Source of the DNA: Nitrospirota bacterium
Lineage (GTDB): Bacteria > Nitrospinota_A > UBA7883
Direction: 5' to 3'
Assembly: GCA_024275315.1 (NCBI GenBank)
Contig: JAJRZK010000004.1
Span: 1 to 37,773, forward strand
DNA: 37,773 bases
Shown here: positions 5,771-14,861 of the stretch, one piece after another
Layout of the letters: each line of letters begins with the position of its first letter
How positions within the stretch are numbered: the first letter of the stretch is position 1
Translations under genes and position numbers: made by a program
The notes under the pieces: model-generated
What the model saw: only the letters and a program-made list of their open reading frames with translations
Database searches by the model: none
Told to the model about the DNA's origin: nothing

Positions 5771-8752
5771 TCAAAACCTTATTCGGCGCTTTCCGGGAGA
5801 TGAAGGACGCTCCGCTTGCGCGATGATTTTGTCCAGCTCCCAATCAAGCGGCAGTCTGGCTGTCTCGCCACTTTTTAAAGTATAAACAAGCCGATCGTGT
5901 TCCAGGCCGAACTCGAACAGCTCTTTGGTGATTTCAACATCCACCTGGCAATAGTCGGCCACCTTGTCATGCTCGCCCTCTTTCCACCATTGAAGCGACA
6001 CCAGCCCGTCGGCGGTCTTGCGTCTGCCCAGCGTCGCCTGCGCCAGATGTCCCAGGCTCAGACGAAAGCCCAGACGGCGCCTGATGTCTGTCAGGATATC
6101 GAAAGATTTCGCCTCCCGGGCCAGATCGACGTTGGAATAGCCAGACAGAACGCCATAATCGAACCATACATGGTTGAACCCCACAACCAGGTCGGCGGAC
6201 AGAATTTTGTCTATAAGTTTCTGGACGTCATCCTCCCAGTAGCGGATATATTTTTTTTCCATCGAATCATATACGACACCGACCGCAAGCTCCATCAGGT
6301 GGACATTGTTCCATCCACCCACATCCTCGGCGCTTTTCCTTGTTTCCAGGTCGAAAAAGAGTATCCTTTGCTCAGGAGCCGGATCATAGTAGTCGTCGGC
6401 CTCGCAGGCGGCTATTTTAACGTTGGCGTGGTCGTCTCTCGTGTCCTTGACCTTGCCCCGGTCGCCGGTCGGAGTTTTTCTCGCCGTATAGCGTCTGGCG
6501 CCGGTCACATATTCCAGCACGGTGATGGCGGCCTGCTTGTCCAGAGGCTTGTTGCCGGAACCGCATTTCGGCGAGTGGATGCAAGACGGGCACCCCAGGT
6601 CGCAATCACAATCGGAGATCAGCTTCAATGTGGCGCTCCAGAGATATTCAACTTTTTCAAAACCGGCTTTGCACAGGCCCAGGCCCCCCGGGTATCCATC
6701 GTAGAAAAAGATCGCAGAGCAACCCAAACCAGGATAGACAGGGTATGAGATTCCACCGATATCGTTTCGGTCGCACAGTGCGAACAGTGGAAAAAGGGCG
6801 ATCGCGCCATGCTCGAACGCGTGAATGCCGCCCATATACCCAAGCCGGCTTTGTTCAATCGTCTCTTTTACGGCGTCATCTATTTCTATCCAGAATCCCA
6901 CGGTCTCAAACTCTGTCACCGGCATATCCAGCTCGAAAATGCCCAGGGAATTTTGACCGTAAATAGAACGCTTTTCATACCCGACGACCTGTTCGGTAAC
7001 CTTTAACCGGCCCAACTTGATTTTAAAACCATTTACAATCTTTTCATTCATGGTTTCCAGAATCCATGTTTCCTTGTTGGTTCTGGGCCTCGTATAATAT
7101 TTTTCGTCCATGGGTTTCGCGTGGATCACCATTTTTCCCGTGTCGAGATGCGTCACCAGGTACTGCCGCCCCTTGTGAAGATATACAGCGCCAACGTGGC
7201 ACTCGCTGTATGCGCGGGAACCTGAAACATGTCCTATCACCGTCTTGCCGCCGTTTTCAAATATCGTATAGGTTTTGCCAAGTGACCTGATCGGCACATC
7301 GCGATGCGGATACCTTCGGGGTGACAGCCATTTGGATCCATCACCGGACAGCGCCAGCCTGCGCTCTTTTTCAAGCTCGTCAAAAGCGGTCTGACGGTTC
7401 TCGGACGCTGTCCATCGGTCGTCCTGCTTGACAGGAAGCTCCGCGGCGGCGCAGACCAGGTGATCTTTTAGTATGGAAATGTTATCCGGGTCTATTATCG
7501 CCGCTTCGAATCCGCGGGTGAAAAGCTCCGTGGGATGGTGGACAAAGTACTGGTCTAAAGCGTCCTGCTGGGCGACGAGGATTATGAGAAATTCCCGGTC
7601 GCCCCTGCCAACCCTTCCCCCGCGTTGCCATGTGTTTATGATTGTGCCCGGATAGCCGACCAGGACGCATACGTCCAGCCCGCCTATATCCACCCCCATC
7701 TCCAGCGCGGATGTGGTGACCACGCCGTCGAGCGCGCCGCTGAAAAGGTCCTGCTCTATCCTGCGTCTCTCCTCCGGCAGGAACCCGGCGCGATAACAGC
7801 TTATCCGGTCCGCCAGCTCCTGGTCGGCCTGCGCTGTCCATGTGTAGATAAGCTCGGTGATCTTGCGCGCCTTGGTGAAAACGATGGTTTTCAACCCGGA
7901 TTTTATAGCTTCCCGGAATAATCTGGACGAGTCGGTATATGGGTTGCCTTCGGTGTTGTAAACGATAAAATGACCACCCGGCCTGGGGCTGCCGCTTGTG
8001 TCCACCACCCGGAACTCGTGTCCGGTCAAGGTCCTGGCGAATTGATCCGGGTTGCTTATGGTCGCCGATGAGAGTATAAACACGGGTTTCGCCCCGTAGT
8101 GATCCGCGATCCTGTTGAGCCTGCGGACAACCTGGGCCATGTGCGACCCGAACACCCCCCGGTACGTGTGCGCTTCGTCTATAATGATGAATTTAAGCTT
8201 TCCGAAAAACGCCTCCCACTTTCCGTGGTACGGCATGATCGACATGTGCAGCATGTCCGGGTTGGTGAATATCGCCCTGGGAAGGGCGCCGATGATTTTT
8301 TTCCGGTGATGGGCGGTTACGTCTCCGTCGAATATTTCCGCCCGAAAACCAGCGCCCGGCGTAGTGGCGGAGGGCAATCCCTCTGTCAGCCCCCGGAATG
8401 ATTTGAGCTGGTCATGCTCCAGCGCTTTTAAGGGAAATATGAATATGGCGGTTGAATCAGGATCGGCCAAAAATTCGTTTACAACAGGCGCGGTGTAGCA
8501 CATCGTCTTGCCTGAGGCGGTCGGCGTGGCCACGATTACATTTTCTCCGGCGACCGCGGCTTTTATGGCTTCGGCCTGGTGGGTGTACAGCTTATCCAGC
8601 CCCAGTTCATTTAAACGGTCCGACAACGCCGGATTCAGGGCCGGAACGGGGTCGAGCTTTGGCTCCACCGGGTCAATTTTATGATGGTAACGTATGTTCG
8701 GGCCGATATTATCGATGTTTTCGAGCTTTTCGACAAATGACGAAACAGTCAC
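5771..8752 (-). CDS. MrfA-like DEAH helicase fused to an MrfB-like exonuclease domain
   Basis: A 993-residue predicted DNA-repair enzyme. Residues 1 to about 440 are a superfamily 2 helicase of the Hrq1/MrfA (YprA) type: Walker A TASGKT near 78-83, DEAH 192-195, SAT 229-231 and motif VI QRGGRVGRG 376-384. Residues about 480-740 form the DUF1998/MZB region, with a metal-binding cluster at Cys715, 717, 721, 724 and 730. After a charged linker, residues about 796-950 form a DEDDy-type RNase H-fold exonuclease: Asp801 and Glu803 in FFDLET, Asp865 in WFDYG, and Tyr934/Asp938 in YCQVD. In Bacillus subtilis these activities are separate proteins, MrfA and MrfB, that act together in mitomycin-damage repair; here they are one chain. 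The gene ends four bases before ispD and begins nine bases after aroC. Helicase and nuclease folds are clear; the substrate is inferred. Confidence 0.88.
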   Translation of the reverse strand: MTVSSFVEKLENIDNIGPNIRYHHKIDPVEPKLDPVPALNPALSDRLNELGLDKLYTHQAEAIKAAVAGENVIVATPTASGKTMCYTAPVVNEFLADPDSTAIFIFPLKALEHDQLKSFRGLTEGLPSATTPGAGFRAEIFDGDVTAHHRKKIIGALPRAIFTNPDMLHMSIMPYHGKWEAFFGKLKFIIIDEAHTYRGVFGSHMAQVVRRLNRIADHYGAKPVFILSSATISNPDQFARTLTGHEFRVVDTSGSPRPGGHFIVYNTEGNPYTDSSRLFREAIKSGLKTIVFTKARKITELIYTWTAQADQELADRISCYRAGFLPEERRRIEQDLFSGALDGVVTTSALEMGVDIGGLDVCVLVGYPGTIINTWQRGGRVGRGDREFLIILVAQQDALDQYFVHHPTELFTRGFEAAIIDPDNISILKDHLVCAAAELPVKQDDRWTASENRQTAFDELEKERRLALSGDGSKWLSPRRYPHRDVPIRSLGKTYTIFENGGKTVIGHVSGSRAYSECHVGAVYLHKGRQYLVTHLDTGKMVIHAKPMDEKYYTRPRTNKETWILETMNEKIVNGFKIKLGRLKVTEQVVGYEKRSIYGQNSLGIFELDMPVTEFETVGFWIEIDDAVKETIEQSRLGYMGGIHAFEHGAIALFPLFALCDRNDIGGISYPVYPGLGCSAIFFYDGYPGGLGLCKAGFEKVEYLWSATLKLISDCDCDLGCPSCIHSPKCGSGNKPLDKQAAITVLEYVTGARRYTARKTPTGDRGKVKDTRDDHANVKIAACEADDYYDPAPEQRILFFDLETRKSAEDVGGWNNVHLMELAVGVVYDSMEKKYIRYWEDDVQKLIDKILSADLVVGFNHVWFDYGVLSGYSNVDLAREAKSFDILTDIRRRLGFRLSLGHLAQATLGRRKTADGLVSLQWWKEGEHDKVADYCQVDVEITKELFEFGLEHDRLVYTLKSGETARLPLDWELDKIIAQAERPSSPGKRRIRF

Positions 8753-8761
8753 GGTGCAAAA

Positions 8762-9829
8762 CTATAATCGCGTGGCGCGGTTGAGCAACAGTTGATCGGC
8801 TATGGTTATCAGCGTCATCGCCTCGGCCACCGGAACGGCGCGGGGAAGGATACACGGATCGTGCCTGCCTTCGACCCGGACAACGGCATTGTCTCCGTTC
8901 TTGTCCACGCTGTTTTGCCGCTTGTGTATGGACGGGGTCGGTTTGACCGCGATACGGGCGATGATCGTGTTGCCGTTGGTGACGCCTCCATCGATTCCGC
9001 CGCTGTTGTTCGACAGGAAAACAGGCCCGTTGTCACCTGCTCGCATCTGGTCGTTGTTTTCAGACCCGCGCAATCGAGCGGCGCCGAACCCCGCTCCGAT
9101 CTCCACCCCTTTAACCGCGTTTATCGACATGAGCGCGTGGGCAAGTGTCGCGTCGAACCGGTCGTACACCGGCTCCCCCAATCCCGCGGGCACTCCGGTG
9201 GCTACTATTTCCGCCACACCTCCTACGGAGTCGCCGTCTTTTCTGGCATGCAATATCGCTTCTGTCATCTTCTCCGCCGCGGCCGGGTCGGCGCACCGGA
9301 CATCGTTGGTTTCTATAACCTTCCTGTCAAAGCGCTCCGCCCTGACGCCGGCGATCTCGATGGTGTGGGCAAAAACGTCTATCCCGAAACCGTCCAGAAA
9401 CATCCGTGCGACAGCCCCGGCGGCCACCCTGCACGCTGTCTCCCTGGCAGACGCTCTGCCTCCCCCCCTGTGGTCCCTGTGCCCGTATTTTGCGATGTAT
9501 GTATAATCCGCATGACCGGGGCGACACACGTCTTTTATGTTCTCATACGCTCTGGAGTCGGTGTCCTGGTTTTCAATGACAATATGGATCGGAGCGCCGG
9601 TGGCGACACCTTCGAACACGCCGGATCTTATGGCGGCTCTGTCCGGCTCTTTTCTTTGGGAGCTGACATTGCTCTGTCCCGTGCGTCTTCGGTCAAGCTC
9701 TTTCTGGATTTTCTGCAAGGATATGGCAAGTCCGGCGGGGCATCCGTCTATGACAACCCCTATCGAATGGCCGTGGGACTCCCCCCACGTGGTGATTCTG
9801 AACTGTTTGCCGAAACTGTTGCCTGCCAT
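8762..9829 (-). CDS. aroC: Chorismate synthase
   Basis: Last step of the shikimate pathway: removes phosphate from 5-enolpyruvylshikimate 3-phosphate to give chorismate, using reduced FMN. The family signatures are present: the N-terminal GESHG segment, the RPGHAD and GGGRAS-ARET regions, and a C-terminal RVEGRHDPC stretch. The length, 355 residues, is typical. An AGGA ribosome site lies about ten bases before the start. The gene follows aroK by 12 bases, so the two are probably co-transcribed, and the pathway continues in tyrA and pheA in the same minus-strand run. Confidence 0.97.
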   Translation of the reverse strand: MAGNSFGKQFRITTWGESHGHSIGVVIDGCPAGLAISLQKIQKELDRRRTGQSNVSSQRKEPDRAAIRSGVFEGVATGAPIHIVIENQDTDSRAYENIKDVCRPGHADYTYIAKYGHRDHRGGGRASARETACRVAAGAVARMFLDGFGIDVFAHTIEIAGVRAERFDRKVIETNDVRCADPAAAEKMTEAILHARKDGDSVGGVAEIVATGVPAGLGEPVYDRFDATLAHALMSINAVKGVEIGAGFGAARLRGSENNDQMRAGDNGPVFLSNNSGGIDGGVTNGNTIIARIAVKPTPSIHKRQNSVDKNGDNAVVRVEGRHDPCILPRAVPVAEAMTLITIADQLLLNRATRL

Positions 9830-9841
9830 TTAGTTATCCTG

Positions 9842-10435
9842 TCAGACCGGGCGTCCCTGCGTTTTGAGGGTTTCGATGATTTCGTTTACGGCGACTTCCG
9901 GATTGTCTTTGGTGTTGTCGACGGTGAAAGTCGCATATTTTTCATAAACAGGGGCCCGTTGATCCATGAAAGTGTTGAAAGAAGAACGGGGATCGTCTTT
10001 TTTGAAAAAGGCGGGGACGCCGTTTTTCATTATTCGTTCAAACAAAACATCCGGATCAACGGTAATATAAACAAAAACCGTATCGGTGGAGTCTGTGACT
10101 CCCGAGTCTGTGACTCCCGAGTCCGTGACTCCCGAGTCCGTGACTCCCGAGTCCGCTTTTGCCAAGGCGCCTCCCCCGAAAGAGATGACACAGTCTCGTT
10201 TTTTCAGGGCGGCTCTTACAGCTTCGGTCTCCAGCGTTTCAAAATACTCCTGACCATGCTCTGTGTAGATGCCGCGAAAATCCAGGTCCTGCTTCATTCT
10301 TTCCTTGTGCAAGTCTTCTATCATATCGTCGGTGTCCATAAACATACGCCCCAGCCTGGCGGCCAGCATACGTCCGATGGTGGTTTTCCCGCATCCCTTG
10401 AATCCGATAATAATAATCGGGCCGGAACCTTTCAT
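9842..10435 (-). CDS. aroK: Shikimate kinase with an internal repeat expansion
   Basis: Predicted to phosphorylate shikimate with ATP. It shows the P-loop GFKGCGKTT (11-19), the D-T-D pair (34-36), the GGGA loop (87-90) and the C-terminal DQRAPVYEKYA segment with Arg160. At 197 residues it is longer than the usual 165-175. The excess is a five-residue repeat (DSGVT, four copies) just after GGGA, where normal enzymes have a short turn and helix. The Arg normally in the F-R-x-x-E motif, a shikimate ligand (Arg58 in the tuberculosis enzyme), is Glu66 here (YFETLE). The usual RPLL lid motif is also not evident. The gene sits between a glycosyltransferase gene and aroC. Family assignment is solid; full shikimate kinase activity is less certain because of these changes. 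Confidence 0.85.
   Translation of the reverse strand: MKGSGPIIIIGFKGCGKTTIGRMLAARLGRMFMDTDDMIEDLHKERMKQDLDFRGIYTEHGQEYFETLETEAVRAALKKRDCVISFGGGALAKADSGVTDSGVTDSGVTDSGVTDSTDTVFVYITVDPDVLFERIMKNGVPAFFKKDDPRSSFNTFMDQRAPVYEKYATFTVDNTKDNPEVAVNEIIETLKTQGRPV
10091..10155. repeat. 15-bp tandem repeat inside aroK
   Basis: Four full copies of GTCYGTGACTCCCGA (10091-10105, 10106-10120, 10121-10135, 10136-10150) plus five bases of a fifth. The first two copies have T and the last two C at the fourth base. Each unit contains the imperfect palindrome GACTC-CC-GAGTC. Because 15 is a multiple of three, copy-number changes keep the frame and add or remove one DSGVT unit in the protein. Confidence 0.95.
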
Positions 10436-10471
10436 TTTCTCAACTTTGGTTATACCGGATTGGTGGCTGTG

Positions 10472-11947
10472 TCAGATTTCAATTAAACCGCCATGATAAT
10501 TGTAGCATTTAAAGAAAACAAATTCCCGGATCAACAGGCCGTGACGTTCTATCCTGATCGATCCGGCCTCCTCCACCTTGTCGAAAAACAGTTTCATGGG
10601 GCCGATATTGACCCGATTCGATTCTGTGACGTAAAGAGCGTTTTTACCCTCCAGGTGGTCGATGGGTCCTAAATAACCGAACCGGTTTTTCCCGTTTGTG
10701 ATATAGGCTTGTCTGTGGTTTTTCGTGTAGTAGGTCAGCAGGGTGGATATCTGGTACCGGTTAGCGACAATAAAGGCCCCATCGCCCAGGCTCGACAACC
10801 TGGTGTCAGACTCCGCCGCCAGCTTTTTCCAGCCGAACACCCTTCGGGACACTTCGTGCTTCTGCGGCATGGGAAGCACCGGCTCGACGATCTGTATATG
10901 CGCGTATACAAGCATCACCGCCGCCAGCGACAGGGAAAAAATGTAGGCGTTGCGCGTGAGCCTTGCGCGGCTGTCGTCCATGCGGTTTTTTATGATGCTC
11001 AAATATCCCGGTGTCGCCACGATAGCCGCGAAATAGGCCACTATGGACCAGTTTCCCTCCATGCGGGTTCTGAAACTGTTGAATGTGAAAAACAAGAGCA
11101 GTCCAGCCGGCATGAAAGACAAATATACAAACTCCTCCCGCCTGTCCCGCAAACCTATCCGGCCTATACCGACGGACGCCGTGATGATAAAGAAAAAAAG
11201 GAGCATGCCGAACGAGGGGATCTGCACACCCCAAAACTCTCCCACGTTGGCGAGGATATTTCCCGGGTCACGGGTGAACCCGTGGGAAAGCTGAAACCCG
11301 AAGGATATCCAGTCCCTTTCGTAATTCCAGTATATCACGGGGGAAAAAATGATCATCGACAACGCAAACGCCAGGTATGGCTCTCTTCGGAAAAGCCAGT
11401 GGCGGTTTTCCCGGGAAAAAACAAGAAAAGCCAGGAAAGCGGGAGCGAAAAGAGCGGCGTTGTATTTCGACAGCAGCGCAAGCCCGAACGAGGCCCCGAG
11501 AGCGTACCAATAGGCCCGCTTCTGGGTTTCGATGATCTTGTATCCGTAATACAGCGTCACCATCCAGAAAAGACACAAGGGGGCGTCGGGGGTTATGGCT
11601 ATTGTTCCAATAGTGAATATGGGAGCCAGATTTAACAAAATCGCAGAGGCGAAGCCCGCTCTTTTGTCGTTGAATATGTCAGCGGCCATCAGGTATGTGA
11701 TCCAGGTGATCACAGAACCGCACAATACCGCCCCCAGCCGCAACCATCTTTCCGATTCGGAAAATATGGTGGTTGCCGCCGCCAGATACGCGACCATCGG
11801 CGGATGGTCGTAATAGCTCAAATCCAGGTGGTTCGACCAGGTCCAGTAATAGGCCTCGTCCAGGGAAAGCTCGAGCCAGCCGGAATAGGCGACCCTGAAT
11901 ATGGTGAGCGCCAGGAGAAAAAGGTAGAACAAAAGACTGTGGTTCAC
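10472..11947 (-). CDS. Membrane glycosyltransferase of the GT39/ArnT-like (PMT) family
   Basis: Polytopic membrane enzyme predicted to move a sugar from a polyprenyl-phosphate donor to an envelope acceptor. The N-terminal loop holds the acidic signature SLDEAYYWTWS followed by LSYYDHPPM, the pattern of bacterial dolichyl-phosphate-mannose-type and ArnT-like transferases. About ten hydrophobic helices follow (up to about residue 365), then a soluble C-terminal domain of roughly 120 residues. The length is 491. It starts four bases before the end of sppA on the minus strand and ends 36 bases before aroK, so it is part of the long run. The sugar and acceptor cannot be told from sequence; lipid A, glycan or protein modification are all possible. 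Confidence 0.85.
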   Translation of the reverse strand: MNHSLLFYLFLLALTIFRVAYSGWLELSLDEAYYWTWSNHLDLSYYDHPPMVAYLAAATTIFSESERWLRLGAVLCGSVITWITYLMAADIFNDKRAGFASAILLNLAPIFTIGTIAITPDAPLCLFWMVTLYYGYKIIETQKRAYWYALGASFGLALLSKYNAALFAPAFLAFLVFSRENRHWLFRREPYLAFALSMIIFSPVIYWNYERDWISFGFQLSHGFTRDPGNILANVGEFWGVQIPSFGMLLFFFIITASVGIGRIGLRDRREEFVYLSFMPAGLLLFFTFNSFRTRMEGNWSIVAYFAAIVATPGYLSIIKNRMDDSRARLTRNAYIFSLSLAAVMLVYAHIQIVEPVLPMPQKHEVSRRVFGWKKLAAESDTRLSSLGDGAFIVANRYQISTLLTYYTKNHRQAYITNGKNRFGYLGPIDHLEGKNALYVTESNRVNIGPMKLFFDKVEEAGSIRIERHGLLIREFVFFKCYNYHGGLIEI

Positions 11948-11951
11948 GAAA

Positions 11952-12851
11952 TTACCAGGCAGGCCACAGGTAGTAAATTCCGCTGGCCAGCCCCGCTTGC
12001 CCCGGAATCCTTATTTTAAAATCCTCTCCCAGCAACAGCTCCAGCAGGTAACTGCCCCCGGTCTCCTCAACGATGTCGGGTTTTGTGGTTATGCCAGCCA
12101 TTTTCGCCGCGGCGGATATGGCGTCCTGCATGTTCCCCAGCTCATCGATCAGGTTGTGCCCCAGCGCCTGGCGGCCGGTGTAAATTCGCCCGTCGGCAAG
12201 CTTGCGAACTTGCTCCACGTCCATTTTCCTCCCCCGGGCGACATCGTTTATAAACTGGTCGTAAACGTCTGCAATAACGTTTTGCATCAGTTTTTTGTCA
12301 TCATCGCTAAATGGCCGGTAGGGAGACCCGGTGTCCTTGAATTTTCCGCTTTTAAAAACAACGGACCCCAGCCCCAGCTTTCCCATAAGCTTTTCGAGAT
12401 TTGAAAACATCATGATCACGCCGATAGAGCCGGTTATAGTGCCCGGGTCGGCGAATATGCGACGGGTGGCCGAGGCTATGTAATATCCCCCGGAAGCCGC
12501 GACTGTTCCCATGGAGGTTATCACAGGTTTTTTGCGCCCTGCTTTTTTTACTTCGCTGTATATCTCCTGGGAGGGAGCCACAGCGCCGCCGGGGCTGACT
12601 ATGCGAAGGACAATAGCCTTGACCGAGTCGTTTTCAGCGTATCGGCGGATCTGGCGGATGATATCGTCGCCGTCCATGATCGCTCCTTCGATGCGGACGA
12701 TGGCTATTTTGTTGTCCGAAAATGGAGCGTCCAGCAACCCGTCGGAGGGGGTGAGCAGGGAAGCCAGGGCCATGATGAACACAAACCCAAGAAAGGCCAG
12801 AAAAAATATCAGCGCCAACGCTGAGAACAATTTCCTGCCCGCTCCGGCCAT
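11952..12851 (-). CDS. sppA: Signal peptide peptidase SppA, short form
   Basis: Membrane-bound S49 serine protease that degrades cleaved signal peptides. One N-terminal membrane helix (about 8-32) is followed by a single protease domain, the 36-kDa type, rather than the duplicated E. coli form. Ser120 in TVAASGGYY is the nucleophile and Lys172 in KFKDTGSP the general base, a Ser-Lys dyad completed between subunits of the oligomer. The length of 299 is normal. It lies between rpsA and a glycosyltransferase gene; sppA next to rpsA is a recurrent arrangement in several bacterial groups. Confidence 0.94.
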   Translation of the reverse strand: MAGAGRKLFSALALIFFLAFLGFVFIMALASLLTPSDGLLDAPFSDNKIAIVRIEGAIMDGDDIIRQIRRYAENDSVKAIVLRIVSPGGAVAPSQEIYSEVKKAGRKKPVITSMGTVAASGGYYIASATRRIFADPGTITGSIGVIMMFSNLEKLMGKLGLGSVVFKSGKFKDTGSPYRPFSDDDKKLMQNVIADVYDQFINDVARGRKMDVEQVRKLADGRIYTGRQALGHNLIDELGNMQDAISAAAKMAGITTKPDIVEETGGSYLLELLLGEDFKIRIPGQAGLASGIYYLWPAW

Positions 12852-12910
12852 CAGGCTGCCCTTTCCGAACTATTTAGATTAAAGAGCCGTGATAAAGATG
12901 CGCCGTTGGA

Positions 12911-14797
12911 TCAGGCACTCTCCTCTGTAGCCGTATCAGTATCGGCTTGCTTCGCCTGATCATCCTGGCCGGTTCCGGCTTCCTGCTCCGCCGTTTCGTT
13001 CACGGCTTCTTTGCTTTCGGCTTTCTGGCTTGGCTGTTCACCGCTGTTTGAGGATTGCTCCTCCTCGCCGTCGAATTGGGCGGCGTCCGCCTCCATGGCT
13101 TTGAGCTCGCGCTCGACTTCTTCGGCGGAGAGACCTTCAAGGAACGCCTTGATGTAAAGACCGATCTTGCGATTGGGAAGGTCCACCTTGATCACTTTAG
13201 CCGTCACTTCCTGTCCCACGCGAACAGCCTTGCGGGGGTTTGCGACCTTGTTGGTTGATATCTGGGATACGTGAATCAATCCCTCTACGCCACTTTCAAT
13301 CTCTGCAAACGCGCCGAAATTGGTGACCTTGACTATATGGCACTTTACTTCTTCGCCCACCGGGTATTTTTCTTCGACCGATTCCCACGGGTCCTTGTCC
13401 AGTTGCTTAAGGCCAAGGGAGAGGCGCTCGTTTTCCTTGTCTATGTTCAGAACTATGCAGGTTACAGTGTCCCGCTTTTTGAGAATCTCGGATGGATGTT
13501 TGATTTTCTGGGTCCAACTTATGTCCGATATGTGGATAAGCCCGTCCACACCCTCCTCAAGCTCCACGAAAACGCCAAAATCCGCCACGTTGCGGACTCT
13601 TCCCTCGACAGTGGAGTTGATGGGGTACTTTTCATCAATGTTTTCCCAGGGGTTGGCTTCCGTCTGCTTCATGCCCAGAGAAATACGTTTTCTCTCCTTG
13701 TCCATGGAAAGGACGACAGCTTCGACGGTGTCGCCGATACTGACGATCTTGGAGGGGTGGCGGATGTGCTTGTTCCACGTCATTTCGGAAATATGCACCA
13801 ATCCCTCGATTCCCTCCTCGAGCTCTACAAAAGCGCCATAATCGGCGATTGACACAACCTTGCCGGTGACCCTGCTCTGCGTCGGGTATTTTTCATCAAC
13901 AATACTCCACGGATCAGGCGTGGCCTGTTTGGTCCCAAGGGAAACCCGTTCGGTCTCCTTATCGAATTTCAGAACCATGACTTTGACCTGGTCCCCGATC
14001 GAAAACATTTCCGATGGATGGTTCACCCTGCCCCATGACATGTCGGTTATGTGCAACAGGCCGTCTATGCCACCCAGGTCGATAAAGGCGCCGTATTCGG
14101 TTATGTTTTTAACGATACCCTCGACCATCGAGCCTTCCTCCAGCTTGTCCAGAGTGCTCTCCTTGGTATATTTACGCTCTTCTTCGAGTATCACGCGCCT
14201 GGACAGGACGATATTGCCCCGTTTTTTGTTCATCTTGATGATCTTGAACTGGAGCCGCTCTCCGATAAGCTTATCCAGGTTTTTGATGGGACGCAGATCA
14301 ATTTGCGAGCCGGGAAGAAAAGCCCTCAGACCGATGTCCACCGTCAGGCCGCCTTTGATTTTGGAAATGACAACCCCTTCGATAATTTCGTCATTCTCAT
14401 ATTTCAGGGCCATCTTTTCCCAAACACGGATCCTGTTCGCCTTTTCCTTGGACAGGATCAGCCTGCCTTCGGAGTCCTCGTTTTTTTCAAGTAAAACCTC
14501 CACTTCATCGCCAGGCGCAAGGTCCGCTCCTTCCCTGCCGAATTCGGCCAGGTCTATCAACCCCTCGCTTTTAAACCCTATATCCACGATAACGTGGTCC
14601 TCGGTCTTTTCCACCACTTTACCCATCGCGATTTCCCCCTCGCGGAAGGATTTGACGCTCTGGTCTACGAGCTGGGAATATTCGTCTTTGGAGAGGAGAT
14701 CCTCGCCATCGGTGTCTTGATCTTCGTCAAGCAGGTCGGTGTCGGTAAAATCCTCCGCCTTGACCCTGCTAAGACTGGCTTTGCCACTTGCTGCCAT
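12911..14797 (-). CDS. rpsA: 30S ribosomal protein S1
   Basis: Ribosomal protein that binds mRNA and helps initiation on weak ribosome sites. Six S1 (OB-fold) domains can be counted, opening near GEIAMGKVV, EIIEGVVISK, GSMVEGIVKN, QSRVTGKVV, NSTVEGRVRN and EEVKCHIVKV. Domains 3-5 carry the GAF/GVF-DL/EL and GL(V/I/L)HIS core. This is the full-length form found in proteobacteria and relatives. The 628-residue chain ends in an acidic Gln/Glu/Ala-rich tail of about 60 residues, probably disordered. It follows cmk by 64 bases, the widespread cmk-rpsA pairing. A GGAA sits about 13 bases before the ATG, a long spacing. Confidence 0.98.
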   Translation of the reverse strand: MAASGKASLSRVKAEDFTDTDLLDEDQDTDGEDLLSKDEYSQLVDQSVKSFREGEIAMGKVVEKTEDHVIVDIGFKSEGLIDLAEFGREGADLAPGDEVEVLLEKNEDSEGRLILSKEKANRIRVWEKMALKYENDEIIEGVVISKIKGGLTVDIGLRAFLPGSQIDLRPIKNLDKLIGERLQFKIIKMNKKRGNIVLSRRVILEEERKYTKESTLDKLEEGSMVEGIVKNITEYGAFIDLGGIDGLLHITDMSWGRVNHPSEMFSIGDQVKVMVLKFDKETERVSLGTKQATPDPWSIVDEKYPTQSRVTGKVVSIADYGAFVELEEGIEGLVHISEMTWNKHIRHPSKIVSIGDTVEAVVLSMDKERKRISLGMKQTEANPWENIDEKYPINSTVEGRVRNVADFGVFVELEEGVDGLIHISDISWTQKIKHPSEILKKRDTVTCIVLNIDKENERLSLGLKQLDKDPWESVEEKYPVGEEVKCHIVKVTNFGAFAEIESGVEGLIHVSQISTNKVANPRKAVRVGQEVTAKVIKVDLPNRKIGLYIKAFLEGLSAEEVERELKAMEADAAQFDGEEEQSSNSGEQPSQKAESKEAVNETAEQEAGTGQDDQAKQADTDTATEESA

Positions 14798-14861
14798 TTA
14801 AAGTACCAGTTCCTTTCTGTTAATTTTCACGATCTGGCGCATCCAGAGCGCGTCAGGCCGT

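Noticed and set aside
10091-10155. CRISPR array
   Set aside because: The units are contiguous 15-mers with no spacers and lie inside aroK.
8792-10486. Long plus-strand open frame of about 560 codons
   Set aside because: It lies opposite aroC and aroK, has no family features and is an antisense shadow of GC-rich coding DNA.
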